From Stutzerimonas stutzeri (GTDB lineage Bacteria > Pseudomonadota > Gammaproteobacteria > Pseudomonadales > Pseudomonadaceae): a DNA stretch of 64,000 nt. Positions 23,408 to 31,962 of the stretch are shown here, in pieces. The stretch spans positions 3,720,001 through 3,784,000 of the forward strand of contig NC_015740.1 of NCBI RefSeq assembly GCF_000219605.1, given 5' to 3'. The notes under the pieces are model-generated. The model was given only the letters and a program-made list of their open reading frames with translations, was not told where the DNA came from and did not search any database. Numbering within the stretch: position 1 is the stretch's first letter; every line of letters begins with the position of its first letter. The translations under genes were made by a program, and so were the position numbers.

Positions 23408-23425
23408 TTGTAGTTTTTATAACAA
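23408..23425. promoter_or_regulatory. candidate HexR operator before edd
   Basis: TTGTAGTTTTTATAACAA: TTGT and ACAA half sites around an AT-rich core, 14 bp upstream of edd. It shares TGTAGT with the site upstream of zwf. The AT-rich run stands out in this genome. Confidence 0.6.
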
Positions 23426-23491
23426 ACAGGAGCGCATCATAGCCATTCACATCAAGCTTTCGAAGCAATATGTTCGTACTAACAACAAATT

Positions 23492-23752
23492 TCAGTGCCG
23501 CAGCAGCTCGATTTGCCGACGCAACTGGGCGACGTGGGCTTTTTCCGCGCGCAACCCCGATGTCAGCTCGGCCTTGTCCTTCTCCAGCCGCACGATCACC
23601 TGCCCGAGGCCATCGAGCAGTTCACGCAACACCGTCAACTCGCAGCGCTGGCTCCTGCGTTCCAGCCACAGCAGCCATAGCAGAACCAGCAGCACCATCA
23701 CACTGCACAGCGACCCCCCGATCAGCAGCCAGGCCAGGCTCATCCCATTCAT
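23492..23752 (-). CDS. small single-span membrane protein with coiled coil
   Basis: 86 residues. One transmembrane helix (about residues 6-31, rich in Leu/Val/Trp) is followed by a charged heptad-like helix (ERRSQRCELTVLREL... to ELLRH) likely to form a coiled coil in the cytoplasm. ATG 23752 has GAAGGAG upstream; the longer open frame has no hydrophobic start. I do not recognise the family. It sits alone between edd and the MdtD-like gene on the same strand. Confidence 0.65.
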   Translation of the reverse strand: MNGMSLAWLLIGGSLCSVMVLLVLLWLLWLERRSQRCELTVLRELLDGLGQVIVRLEKDKAELTSGLRAEKAHVAQLRRQIELLRH

Positions 23753-23829
23753 TCCTTCGCTCCTTCCATAACGGCAGAATGCCAATCCAGAGCCGCAACG
23801 ATATGTAGCCTTATACGACAGGTCGATAA

Positions 23830-23851
23830 TGTTTACTTGAACAGGTAAACA
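23830..23851. promoter_or_regulatory. operator-like palindrome TGTTTAC-N8-GTAAACA
   Basis: A perfect 7-bp inverted repeat with an 8-bp spacer, 78 bp upstream of the small membrane-protein gene and after the MdtD-like gene start region is excluded (mdtD ends rather than begins nearby). The symmetry and length suit a TetR-type dimer. No regulator of that family is in the window. Confidence 0.45.
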
Positions 23852-23914
23852 AATGCAGCGGGTTCGCGGTGGCGCAATAGCCATCGCGATCAAGTCTGCG
23901 GGGAGCGCTACGCG

Positions 23915-23965
23915 GGGCGGCTGAGCGACCTGTCGACAAAGCTTACAGGTCGCAAGCAGCCGCCC
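23915..23965 (-). terminator. long stem-loop directly after the mdtD stop
   Basis: Outer stem GGGCGGCTG/CAGCCGCCC and inner stem GCGACCTGT/ACAGGTCGC, separated by 1 and 3 unpaired bases, with an 11-nt loop. It starts in the mdtD stop codon. It is probably a transcript end or mRNA-stabilising hairpin; there is no clear T-run. Confidence 0.55.
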
Positions 23966-25392
23966 TATTCGGCCACGTCAACCGCGCGCCGGGAGTCATC
24001 GCCGTGACCAGGGTCGCGGGGCTCCAGCTGCAGAAACAGCGCGGCCGCGAGCATGGCCATGGCACCCACGCAGAGGAAGGTCAGCTGGAAAGCGTGCAGC
24101 ACCTCGCTGCCTGCCGCACCCTCCACGGTGAAGCCGCCGAGCAGCGCGCCGGCGGTGGCGACACCAAGGCTCATCGACAACTGCACCACCACCGACAGCA
24201 GGCTGTTGCCGCTGCTGGCATCGGCATGGCTGAGGCCGATCAGGGTGACCGTGTTCATTGCGGTGAACTGCATCGAGTTGACCATGCCGATCAGCCCGAG
24301 ATGCACCAGCAGCAGCCAGGTCGGCGTCTGCGTGCCGATGGTCGCCAGGCTGACGATCAGGCCGCCGAGCAGCAAGGTGTTGCCGATCAGCAGGCGACGA
24401 TAGCCGAGGCGGTCGATGATCGGCTTGGCCAGGGATTTCACCGCCATCGCCCCCAGGGCCAGCGGAATCATGCTCATGCCCGCCTGAGCCGGCGAATAGC
24501 CCAGCGCCACCTGCAGCAACAGCGGCACCAGGAACGGCAGAGCGCCGCCCCCCAGGCGCGCGAACAGGTTGCCGAAGATGCCGACCGCGAAGCTGCGGGT
24601 ATGGAACAGCGTGGGACTGAACAGCGGCGCATCGATGCGACCGGCGCGCAGCCAGTAGGCAGCCATGCAGGCGGCACCGCCGAACAGCAGCAGCATCACC
24701 CGCGCATGCGGCATGTGCATCTCGCCGAGCCCTTCCAGGGCGATGGTGATCAGCACCATCGCGGCACCGAACAGCACGAAACCCAGGGTATCGAAACGCA
24801 CCCGCTCCGGCCCCTTGAGATCCGGCATGAAGCGCAGCGCGGCGATGCAACCGACCACGCCCACCGGCAGGTTGATCAGGAAGATCCAGTGCCAGGAGGC
24901 GTACTCCACCAGCCAGCCGCCCAGGGTCGGCCCGAGCAGCGGCCCGACCAGCCCCGGCAACGCGATGAAGGCCATGATCCGCACGAATTCGCTGCGCGGA
25001 AAGGCGCGCAGCACCACCAGCCGCCCTACCGGCAGCATCAGCGCCCCGCCCAGCGCCTGCAGCACGCGGGATGCGACGAGCTGGTTGAAGCTGGTGGACA
25101 GCGCGCAGAGCAGCGAACCCAGGGAGAACAGCACGATGGCTGCGACAAAGATCCGCCGACTGCCGAAGCGATCGGCAATCCAGCCCGATGCGGGAATCAA
25201 CAAGGCGACCGTAAGCATGTAGGCGATCACCACACCCTGCATGCGTAGCGGGTTCTCGGCCAAGTCGCGGGCCATGGCCGGCAGCGCAGTATTGAGAATG
25301 GTGCCGTCCAGCGTCTGCATGAAGAAGGCGATGGCCACCAGCCACGGCAGAATTCGCGCGGTGCGGGCATCGAGTGCTACGGGCGGTTGCAT
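23965..25392 (-). CDS. mdtD: MFS multidrug exporter, DHA2 family (MdtD-like)
   Basis: 475 residues with about 14 hydrophobic segments. The DHA2 signatures are present: FFMQTLDGTILNTALPAMA in helix 1, the motif A variant GWIADRFGSRR and motif C GLVGPLLGPTLGGWLVEY. Length and helix-1 sequence match MdtD of E. coli (471 residues). The substrate cannot be told. No regulator or membrane-fusion partner lies next to it, which argues for a stand-alone inner-membrane exporter. Confidence 0.82.
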   Translation of the reverse strand: MQPPVALDARTARILPWLVAIAFFMQTLDGTILNTALPAMARDLAENPLRMQGVVIAYMLTVALLIPASGWIADRFGSRRIFVAAIVLFSLGSLLCALSTSFNQLVASRVLQALGGALMLPVGRLVVLRAFPRSEFVRIMAFIALPGLVGPLLGPTLGGWLVEYASWHWIFLINLPVGVVGCIAALRFMPDLKGPERVRFDTLGFVLFGAAMVLITIALEGLGEMHMPHARVMLLLFGGAACMAAYWLRAGRIDAPLFSPTLFHTRSFAVGIFGNLFARLGGGALPFLVPLLLQVALGYSPAQAGMSMIPLALGAMAVKSLAKPIIDRLGYRRLLIGNTLLLGGLIVSLATIGTQTPTWLLLVHLGLIGMVNSMQFTAMNTVTLIGLSHADASSGNSLLSVVVQLSMSLGVATAGALLGGFTVEGAAGSEVLHAFQLTFLCVGAMAMLAAALFLQLEPRDPGHGDDSRRAVDVAE

Positions 25393-25723
25393 GAAGTCCC
25401 CGGGAACGAAAGGTGCACCATCTTAGAGGATTCCCCCGGCGACGGTTCGCGCCGCCGCGGCTTCGTCAGCGCAGCCGTTCGTTCCACCGGAACGGGGAAG
25501 TGCTGCAGCGAGGCTTGGGCACGACCGGAGTCCACGACGGCGCTGTGACGACCGGTCGCAGTCAGCCGCCGACGCCTGCCAACAGCGGTCTGCAGCGGCA
25601 TACGGCTTTGCATACGGGCACCGGTAACAAAATATTTCTTGGGAAATTGACGCGAATCATTATCATTCGGAAGCGCAAGTGCAATCTTCGCCCCGTCCTT
25701 TACAGCTTTCCGGAGGCTCCCCA
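25393..25723 (+). promoter_or_regulatory. ftr operon control region with Fur box
   Basis: 331 bp between divergent mdtD and ftrA. The Fur box is GCGAATCATTATCATTC at 25652-25668, close to the GATAATGATAATCATTATC consensus, about 55 bp before ftrA. The rest, 25393-25640, shows no gene or motif I can support. Confidence 0.85.
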
Positions 25724-26257
25724 ATGCGCATCCCCGCCACGCTCGCCATCACGTCCCTGCTGCTCACCCCGCTCGCCCAGGCGAAGGAATATCCCATCGG
25801 CGAACCGCAGCAGTGCGGCGGCATGGAAGTCGGCGCAGTGTACCTGCAACCGGTCGAGATGGACCCGCCGGGCATGATGCGCGCCGCCGCCGAGTCCGAC
25901 GTGCATCTGGAAGCCGACATCAGCGCCACCGAAGACAACCGCAACGGCTGGCAGGAAGGCAGCTTCGTGCCCTACCTGAGCATCCACTACACGCTGCGCA
26001 AGAAGGGCTCCGACGAAGTGGTCGAAGGCGACTTCCACCCGATGGTCGCCAACGACGGGCCGCATTATGGAGACAACGTCAAGCTACTCGGCCCCGGCAA
26101 GTACCAGCTGACCTACAAGATCCTGCCGCCAGGCTCGGGGCACGCCATGTTCGGTCGCCACACCGACAAGGAAACCGGCGTCGCGCCCTGGTTCGAAGGC
26201 TGCGAGCTGAACTACGAGTTCACCTACGCCGGCATCGGCAAGAAAGGGGGCTACTGA
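25724..26257 (+). CDS. ftrA: FtrA/P19-type periplasmic iron-binding protein
   Basis: 177 residues. A signal peptide ends in PLAQA, followed by KEYPIGEPQQCGGMEVGAVYLQPVEMDP, the opening of the P19/Tpd family. Conserved metal ligands are visible in MEVGAVYL, EADI, FHPMVANDGPHYGDN and HAMFGRHTD. These dimeric periplasmic proteins bind copper and iron and feed Fe(II) to an Ftr1-type permease. GGAGG precedes ATG 25724, and the stop overlaps ftrB. A Fur box controls the operon. Confidence 0.92.
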   Translation: MRIPATLAITSLLLTPLAQAKEYPIGEPQQCGGMEVGAVYLQPVEMDPPGMMRAAAESDVHLEADISATEDNRNGWQEGSFVPYLSIHYTLRKKGSDEVVEGDFHPMVANDGPHYGDNVKLLGPGKYQLTYKILPPGSGHAMFGRHTDKETGVAPWFEGCELNYEFTYAGIGKKGGY

Positions 26258-26595
26258 TGGGCCGCGCCGGGCGTTCGCTGCTCGGCGCGCTGCCCCTGCT
26301 GGCCGGGCTCGCGGGCCCGGTGCAGGCCGCGCTGCCGACCTACGAGCTGACCATCCGTGACGGCCACTTCGAGCCGGCGACCCTGGAGGTGCCGGCTCGT
26401 CAGCGTTTCAAGATCATCGTGCACAACGCCGGCAGCGGGCCGACCGAGTTCGAGAGCACGCCGTTGCGCGTCGAGAAGGTGCTGTCACCGGGTGTGACCT
26501 CCTTCGTCGTGATCCATCCGTTGAAGCCGGGCCGCTACCCGTTCTTCGACGAATTCCATATGGATCTTCCCGAAGGCGAGATCATCGCCAAGTAG
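26257..26595 (+). CDS. ftrB: FtrB, periplasmic cupredoxin-like iron-uptake protein
   Basis: 112 residues: signal peptide (ends GPVQA), then a single cupredoxin-like domain (YELTIRDGHFEPATLEVPA ... FFDEFHM). It lacks the classical type 1 copper Cys. In the FtrABCD system this subunit is proposed to oxidise Fe(II) for the permease. The start overlaps the ftrA stop by one base (TGATG). It lies in another frame than the longest open frame here. Confidence 0.88.
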   Translation: MGRAGRSLLGALPLLAGLAGPVQAALPTYELTIRDGHFEPATLEVPARQRFKIIVHNAGSGPTEFESTPLRVEKVLSPGVTSFVVIHPLKPGRYPFFDEFHMDLPEGEIIAK

Positions 26596-26614
26596 TTTTT
26601 CCGAGGAGAACCCC

Positions 26615-27472
26615 ATGGGCCAATCCATGTTCATCGTCTGGCGCGAAAGCGTCGAGGCCCTGCTGGTCATCGGCATCCTGCATGCCTGGCTGCGTCAGCA
26701 ACCGGGTGCCGGCAACGCCCTGCGCATGCTCTGGGCCGGCGTCGCCGCCGGGCTCGGCCTGGCCGGCGCGCTGGGCTGGGGCGTGCTGCAGGCCGGCGAC
26801 TGGCTGGCCGGCAGCGGTGGCGAATGGTTCCAGTGCGCGATGCTGCTGGTAGCCAGCCTGCTGATCCTGCACATGGTCGGCTGGATGCACCAGCACGGCC
26901 GGACCCTGAAGACCAGCCTGCAGAACAGCGCGGCGGACAAGCTCAGCCAGGGCAGCGGCTTCGGCCTGCTGGTGCTGGCCATGCTCGCCGTCGGGCGCGA
27001 AGGCAGCGAGACGGTGGTGTTCCTCTACGGCATCGGCAACCAGCAGCAGGGCCAGGACCTCACCGGCTTCGTCATCGGCGGAGTTCTGGGCTTTGTCCTC
27101 GCCCTGCTCAGCTATGCCGCGCTGCAGGCTGGCAGCCGCTACTTCAGCTGGCGGCGTTTCTTCCAGGTCAGCGAGGTGATGTTGCTGCTGCTCGGTGGCG
27201 CCCTGCTGATGGCCGCGCTGGATCGCTTCAGCGGCCAGCTGATGGGCATGGATGTACCGGAAGTGTTCTATACGGTGTTCGGCGATCCGCTCTGGGACAC
27301 CTCCGCCCTGCTGGATGACGGCAGCGCCCTCGGTGGCACCCTGGCCGGCCTCACCGGCTACCGCGCCATGCCGTCACTGGCCGCGGTGGTGACACTCGGC
27401 CTGTACTGGCTCGCCGCATGGGCCTGGCTCAAACCCCGGGCCCAGGTGCAGCTCGCTGCGAGGCCGGCGTGA
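26615..27472 (+). CDS. ftrC: FtrC, Ftr1-family high-affinity iron permease
   Basis: 285 residues, seven hydrophobic segments. Both REXXE iron-translocation motifs are present: RESVE near residue 10 and REGSE near residue 130. It imports iron across the inner membrane. GAGGAG precedes ATG 26615. The stop overlaps the next start (GTGA). Confidence 0.94.
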   Translation: MGQSMFIVWRESVEALLVIGILHAWLRQQPGAGNALRMLWAGVAAGLGLAGALGWGVLQAGDWLAGSGGEWFQCAMLLVASLLILHMVGWMHQHGRTLKTSLQNSAADKLSQGSGFGLLVLAMLAVGREGSETVVFLYGIGNQQQGQDLTGFVIGGVLGFVLALLSYAALQAGSRYFSWRRFFQVSEVMLLLLGGALLMAALDRFSGQLMGMDVPEVFYTVFGDPLWDTSALLDDGSALGGTLAGLTGYRAMPSLAAVVTLGLYWLAAWAWLKPRAQVQLAARPA

Positions 27473-28842
27473 TCATCCAGGCGCCGTGGCTGGCGCGACT
27501 CGGTGATCTGCTGCGCCAGCATGCGAAGGCCATCCGCACGCTGCAGTGGCTGGTGGTGGGCTTCTACCTGACGCTGCTGGTGATTCCCGCCTTTCTCGAC
27601 CTGCCGCCGGCCCAGGCCGGCATGCTCGACAACCTGACGGTGCTGGCGCAGTTCATCTTCTGGGGGCTGTGGTGGCCCTTCGTGCTGCTGTCGATGATCT
27701 TCTTCGGCCGCCTGTGGTGCGGCGTACTCTGCCCCGAGGGCTCACTCAGCGAGTGGATCAGCTGGCGTGGGCTGAACAAGCGCACGCCGCGCTGGGTGCG
27801 CTGGAGCGGCTGGCCGACCATTGCCTTCATCCTCACCACCGTCTATGGCCAGCTGATCAGTGTCTACGACTACGCTCAGGCGGCGCTGCTGATTCTCGGC
27901 GGCTCCACCGTCGCGGCGATGCTGGTGGGCTTTCTCTACGGCCGCGGCAAGCGCGTCTGGTGCCGCCATCTGTGCCCGGTCAGCGGCGTGTTCGCCCTGC
28001 TCGCCCGGCTGGCGCCGGTGCACTACAAGGTCGATGAGCAGCGCTGGCTGGAAAACCGCGAACCGCACCTGCCGACGCCCAACTGTGCGCCGTTGATCGA
28101 CATTCGCCGCATGCAGGGCAACGCCGACTGCCATGCCTGCGGCCGCTGCAGCGGACAGCGCGGCGCAGTGCAGCTGAGCGCCCGCTCACCAAACGCTGAA
28201 ATCCTCATTGTCGGCGGCCAGCGGCAAGGCGAGCACTGGGACAGCACCCTGCTGCTGTTCGGCATGATCGGCCTGGCCATGGGCGCGTTCCAGTGGACGG
28301 TCAGCCCCTGGTTCATCGCCCTCAAGCAGGCCGCGGCGGAATGGCTGGTGGATCGCGATATCTTTTGGCCGCTGGAAGCCAACGCGCCCTGGTGGCTGCT
28401 GACCCACTATCCGCAGGCCAACGATGCCTTCACCTGGCTCGATGGTGCGGCGATCCTCACCTATATCTTCGGCGCCTCGCTGCTGATTGGCGGCGCACTC
28501 TGGCTATTGCTACGTGCAGCCGTGCGCGTCATGCGCCGCGGCGACAATGTATTCCAGCACCTGGCGCTGGCGCTGGTGCCGCTGGGCGGCGCCGGGCTGT
28601 TTCTCGGCCTCTCGGCGACCACGGTCAAGCTGCTGCGCTACGAGGGTTTCCTGCTGGCCTGGGCACAACCGGCTCGCGCCGCGCTGCTGATCGGCGCCAT
28701 CGCATGGAGCCTGTATCTGGCCTGGAACGTCATCAGTCGCCACGGCGGCAACGGCCTGCGCCGGTTGCTGGCGTTCGCCTGCGTCAACGCCGGCTGCGCG
28801 CTGGTGGGCTATGGCTGGTGGTTGCAGTTCTGGGGTTGGTGA
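27469..28842 (+). CDS. ftrD: FtrD, NapH/CcoG-like polyferredoxin membrane protein
   Basis: 457 residues from GTG 27469, which overlaps the ftrC stop; an ATG at 27418 inside ftrC is less likely. Several transmembrane helices are interrupted by cysteine motifs LWCGVLCPEG, VWCRHLCPVSG and CHACGRC, which suit Fe-S clusters. In FtrABCD it is thought to pass on electrons from iron oxidation during transport. Last gene of the operon. Confidence 0.88.
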   Translation: MIIQAPWLARLGDLLRQHAKAIRTLQWLVVGFYLTLLVIPAFLDLPPAQAGMLDNLTVLAQFIFWGLWWPFVLLSMIFFGRLWCGVLCPEGSLSEWISWRGLNKRTPRWVRWSGWPTIAFILTTVYGQLISVYDYAQAALLILGGSTVAAMLVGFLYGRGKRVWCRHLCPVSGVFALLARLAPVHYKVDEQRWLENREPHLPTPNCAPLIDIRRMQGNADCHACGRCSGQRGAVQLSARSPNAEILIVGGQRQGEHWDSTLLLFGMIGLAMGAFQWTVSPWFIALKQAAAEWLVDRDIFWPLEANAPWWLLTHYPQANDAFTWLDGAAILTYIFGASLLIGGALWLLLRAAVRVMRRGDNVFQHLALALVPLGGAGLFLGLSATTVKLLRYEGFLLAWAQPARAALLIGAIAWSLYLAWNVISRHGGNGLRRLLAFACVNAGCALVGYGWWLQFWGW

Positions 28843-28855
28843 GCCGCCTGCTCAT

Positions 28856-28921
28856 GGTGGGCTCAAGCCCACCCGTGTTCCCCTTCTTCACTCCAGCAAG
28901 CCCGGCCCCGGGGCCGGGGCT
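28856..28921. terminator. two GC-rich palindromes between convergent ftrD and nrdG
   Basis: GGTGGGCT-ca-AGCCCACC at 28856-28873 is an element often seen in pseudomonads. AGCCCGGCCCC followed by GGGGCCGGGGCT at 28899-28921 is a strong GC hairpin with one bulge. No T-run follows either. They probably separate the two convergent transcripts. Confidence 0.55.
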
Positions 28922-28938
28922 GCAGGGAGCACCTGCGA

Positions 28939-29634
28939 CTAACCGCGCAACACGAAGGACGGAAACAGCCGATCCAGGCGTTCCCACAGCCGCTGCTGGT
29001 CGTAGGGTGCGCGGCTCTCGGCAAGGTTGTCGTCGAGCATGCGCGCAGTGCGCACGCATTGCACGGCGAAGCGTTCGACACCCAGACGGCGCAGGCGCTG
29101 GGCCATGTCCCACAAGCTATCGGCATCGAACAGCTGCCAGTGCACGGTGGTCCGGCATTCATGCTCGACACCGCTTTCCAGCAGGTGCTCGAGGCTCCTC
29201 CAGTTGGCCTTGCCGCTGCCGTCCACGCCGGTGATCGCCGTGCTCTGCTCGGGCAGCGCCTTGACGTCGAAACCGACCCAGTCCACCAGCGGCAGAATAC
29301 CGGCGAACAGCTTCGGCTTGATGCCGGCGCTGTGCAGGCCGACCTTGTAGCCCAGCGCCCGCACCTGGGCGATGGCCTCGGGCAGCGCGGTCTGCAGGGT
29401 TGGCTCGCCGCCGCTGAACACCACCGCCTCGAGCAGGCCGACGCGTTGCTCGAGGAACGCCAGAATCTCCGACCACGGCCTTTCTTCGTTGCCACAGGCG
29501 GGAATCAGCTGCGGGTTGTGGCAGTAGCGACAGCGCCAGCCGCAGCCCTGGCAAAACAGCACGCAGGCCAGATGGTCGGGAAAATCCAGCGTGGTCAGGG
29601 GGACCAGCCCCCCGACGCGAAGTGCTGCGGTCAC
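28939..29634 (-). CDS. nrdG: anaerobic ribonucleotide reductase activating enzyme NrdG
   Basis: 231 residues, radical SAM. The motif CGWRCRYC (Cx3Cx2C) holds the [4Fe-4S] cluster; FSGGEPTLQ binds SAM, and a GLHSAG segment follows. It abstracts the glycyl hydrogen that activates NrdD. It starts with GTG 29634, overlapping the stop of the small glycyl-radical ORF (GTGA). It is longer than E. coli NrdG (154) and of the PflA-like form common in pseudomonads. Confidence 0.93.
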   Translation of the reverse strand: MTAALRVGGLVPLTTLDFPDHLACVLFCQGCGWRCRYCHNPQLIPACGNEERPWSEILAFLEQRVGLLEAVVFSGGEPTLQTALPEAIAQVRALGYKVGLHSAGIKPKLFAGILPLVDWVGFDVKALPEQSTAITGVDGSGKANWRSLEHLLESGVEHECRTTVHWQLFDADSLWDMAQRLRRLGVERFAVQCVRTARMLDDNLAESRAPYDQQRLWERLDRLFPSFVLRG

Positions 29635-29786
29635 CGCGCCGCCGCTTCAGTGAAGTGCAGGCGCTCGCGATGCTCGGACTGCTTGCCCGGATTGAATGCG
29701 GCGACCGGGCGGTGATAGCCCATCACGCGGGTCCAGACTTCGCAACGCTGGCGCTGGTCCTGGGGCAATTGGTTGGCTTGGGTCAT
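29631..29786 (-). CDS. small glycyl-radical-domain protein of class III ribonucleotide reductase
   Basis: 51 residues. The sequence CEVWTRVMGYHRPVA, followed by FNPGKQSEHRERLHF, is the C-terminal glycyl-radical loop of class III reductases; G23 in RVMGYHRP would carry the radical. The large nrdD gene upstream ends at its zinc site and lacks this segment, so the enzyme appears to be made from two polypeptides. The ORF has its own AAAGGAG 8 nt before ATG 29786, which argues against a frameshifted remnant. It overlaps nrdG by 4 nt. The domain assignment is by eye. Confidence 0.8.
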   Translation of the reverse strand: MTQANQLPQDQRQRCEVWTRVMGYHRPVAAFNPGKQSEHRERLHFTEAAAR

Positions 29787-29858
29787 GCTGATGCTCCTTT
29801 GCGGGGGGTGAGTATGCGGCGCCGCACCTCATGGCGCGGCGTGACATGGGATCGCAGA

Positions 29859-31877
29859 TCAGACGGCCAGGGCCGCTTCGGCCTGCTGCTTGTGCAGCAG
29901 CGCCTCGTCGCATTTCGGGCAGAACTCGTGCTCGCCGGCGAGATAGCCGTGCACCGGACAGATCGAGAAGGTCGGCGTCACCGTCAGGTAGGGCAGGCGG
30001 AAGCGCGACAGCGCATTGCGTACCAGCTTCTTGCAGGCTTCGGCCGAGGAAATCTGCTCGGCCATGTACAGGTGCAGCACGGTGCCGCCGGTGTACTTGC
30101 ACTGCAGTTCGTCCTGCAATGCCAGCGCCTCGAAGGGATCGTCGGTGAAACCCACCGGCAGCTGCGACGAGTTGGTGTAGTACGGCGCCTCGGCCGTACC
30201 CGCCTGGAGGATGTCCGGGAAACGCTTGCGGTCTTCCTTGGCGAAGCGATAGGTGGTGCCCTCCGCCGGTGTCGCCTCGAGGTTGTAGAGGTGCCCGGTG
30301 TCTTCCTGAAACTGCACCAGCCGCGCCCGCACGTGGTCGAGCACCTCGAGCGCCAGCGCGCGACCGGCTTCGCTGTGCAGCCCCTCGGCGTCATCGGTGA
30401 AGTTGCGCAGCATTTCGTGCAGGCCGTTCACGCCGATGGTGGAGAAGTGATTGCGCAGGGTGCCGAGGTAACGCTTGGTGTAGGGGTAGAGCCCGGCATC
30501 CATATGCTGCTGGATGACCTTGCGCTTGACCTCCAGGCTCTGCCGCGCCATCTCCAGCAGGCGATCCAGCTGCGCCAGCAGGGCCGCCTTGTCGCCTCGG
30601 TAGAGGTAACCCAGCCGCGCACAGTTGATCGTCACCACGCCCAGCGAACCGGTTTGCTCGGCCGAGCCGAACAATCCGCCGCCACGCTTGAGCAGCTCGC
30701 GCACGTCCAGCTGCAGGCGGCAGCACATGGAACGCACCTGGTTGGGCTGCATGTCCGAGTTGAGGAAGTTCTGGAAGTACGGCAGCCCGTAGCGCGCGGT
30801 CATCTCGAACAGGCGCTCGGCGTTGTCGCTGTCCCAGGGGAAGTCGTGGGTGATGTTGTAGGTCGGGATCGGGAAGGTGAACACCCGGCCGAGGCCGTCG
30901 CCGGCCTGCATGACTTCGATGTAGGCGCGGTTGATCAGCTCCATCTCGGCCTGCAGCTCGCCGTAGGCGAAGGGCATTTCCTCGCCGCCAATGTAGGGGA
31001 TCTGCTCGCGCAGGTCTTCCGGGCAAACCCAGTCGAAGGTCAGGTTGGTGAACGGCGTTTGCGTGCCCCAGCGCGACGGCACGTTGAGGTTGTAGATGAA
31101 CTCCTGGATCGCCTGCCGCACCTCGTCGTAACCGAGCCGGTCCTTGCGCACGAAGGGCGCGAGGTAAGTATCGAAGCTGCTGAACGCCTGGGCGCCGGCC
31201 CACTCGTTCTGCAGCGTGCCGAGGAAGTTGACCATCTGCCCCAGGGCGCTGGACAGGTGCTTCGGCGGGCCCGCCTCGACGCGCCCGGGAATGCCGTTGA
31301 AACCCTCGTTCAACAGCGTGCGCAGCGACCAGCCGGCGCAGTAGCCGGCGAGCATGTCCAGGTCGTGGATATGCAGATCGCCTTCGCGGTGCGCCGTGCC
31401 GATCTCCGGGCTGTAGACCTCGTCCAGCCAGTAGTTGGCGGTGACCTTGCCCGACACGTTGAGGATCAACCCACCCAGTGAATAGCCCTGGTTGGCGTTG
31501 GCCCGTACGCGCCAATCCTCACGCGAGAGGTATTCGTTCATCGAGGCCGCGACATCCACCACTGCCTTGCGATCACGCCGCAGGCGGGCGTGCCGCTCGC
31601 GGTAGACGATGTAGGCACGCGCCGTGTCGAAGTGGCCGGCGGCCATCAGCGCACGCTCGACAGCATCCTGCACCTGCTCGACTTCCACTGCCGTGCGGCG
31701 GGCCAGTTGCAGCCGCACCGCCTCGGCCAGGGCCTGTGCGACCGCTGCATCGAATTCACCCGTGGCCGCCCCGGCCGCCGCAATGGCGCGCTCGATCTTG
31801 GCCAACTCGAACGCCGCCAAGCGGCCATCGCGCTTGCGCAGCGAGACCGGTTGGTTCACCTCTGCCTGTCTGGGCAT
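29859..31877 (-). CDS. nrdD: anaerobic ribonucleoside-triphosphate reductase large chain
   Basis: 672 residues. The N-terminal ATP-cone (VSLRKRDGRLAAFELAKIERAI, about residues 8-100) is followed by the ten-stranded barrel, with NINVSG-like NLNVPSRWGTQTPF, the catalytic-Cys segment RSMCCRLQLD and TINCARLGYL. Near the end is the metal site CPVHG...CPKC (C640, H643, C653, C656). The expected glycyl-radical domain is missing; it is encoded 72 bp downstream. ATG 31877 has GGAGG upstream, and an ANR/DNR box lies 86 bp before it. It makes dNTPs from NTPs without oxygen. Confidence 0.92.
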   Translation of the reverse strand: MPRQAEVNQPVSLRKRDGRLAAFELAKIERAIAAAGAATGEFDAAVAQALAEAVRLQLARRTAVEVEQVQDAVERALMAAGHFDTARAYIVYRERHARLRRDRKAVVDVAASMNEYLSREDWRVRANANQGYSLGGLILNVSGKVTANYWLDEVYSPEIGTAHREGDLHIHDLDMLAGYCAGWSLRTLLNEGFNGIPGRVEAGPPKHLSSALGQMVNFLGTLQNEWAGAQAFSSFDTYLAPFVRKDRLGYDEVRQAIQEFIYNLNVPSRWGTQTPFTNLTFDWVCPEDLREQIPYIGGEEMPFAYGELQAEMELINRAYIEVMQAGDGLGRVFTFPIPTYNITHDFPWDSDNAERLFEMTARYGLPYFQNFLNSDMQPNQVRSMCCRLQLDVRELLKRGGGLFGSAEQTGSLGVVTINCARLGYLYRGDKAALLAQLDRLLEMARQSLEVKRKVIQQHMDAGLYPYTKRYLGTLRNHFSTIGVNGLHEMLRNFTDDAEGLHSEAGRALALEVLDHVRARLVQFQEDTGHLYNLEATPAEGTTYRFAKEDRKRFPDILQAGTAEAPYYTNSSQLPVGFTDDPFEALALQDELQCKYTGGTVLHLYMAEQISSAEACKKLVRNALSRFRLPYLTVTPTFSICPVHGYLAGEHEFCPKCDEALLHKQQAEAALAV

Positions 31878-31962
31878 TCCCGCCTCCATAACCATATGTA
31901 GTGTTCTTTTTCCAGCAAACCACAATATGGTGTGACTTTAGCGGTGGAACTCCATTATCGAA

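Noticed and set aside
21823..23442. 539-codon plus-strand open frame
   Set aside because: Antisense of edd, His/Gln/Arg-rich, no recognisable domain.
29631..29858. nrdD as a frameshifted pseudogene
   Set aside because: The small ORF has its own ribosome-binding site and start, and 72 bp of non-matching sequence separates it from the nrdD stop, so a single indel would not rejoin them.
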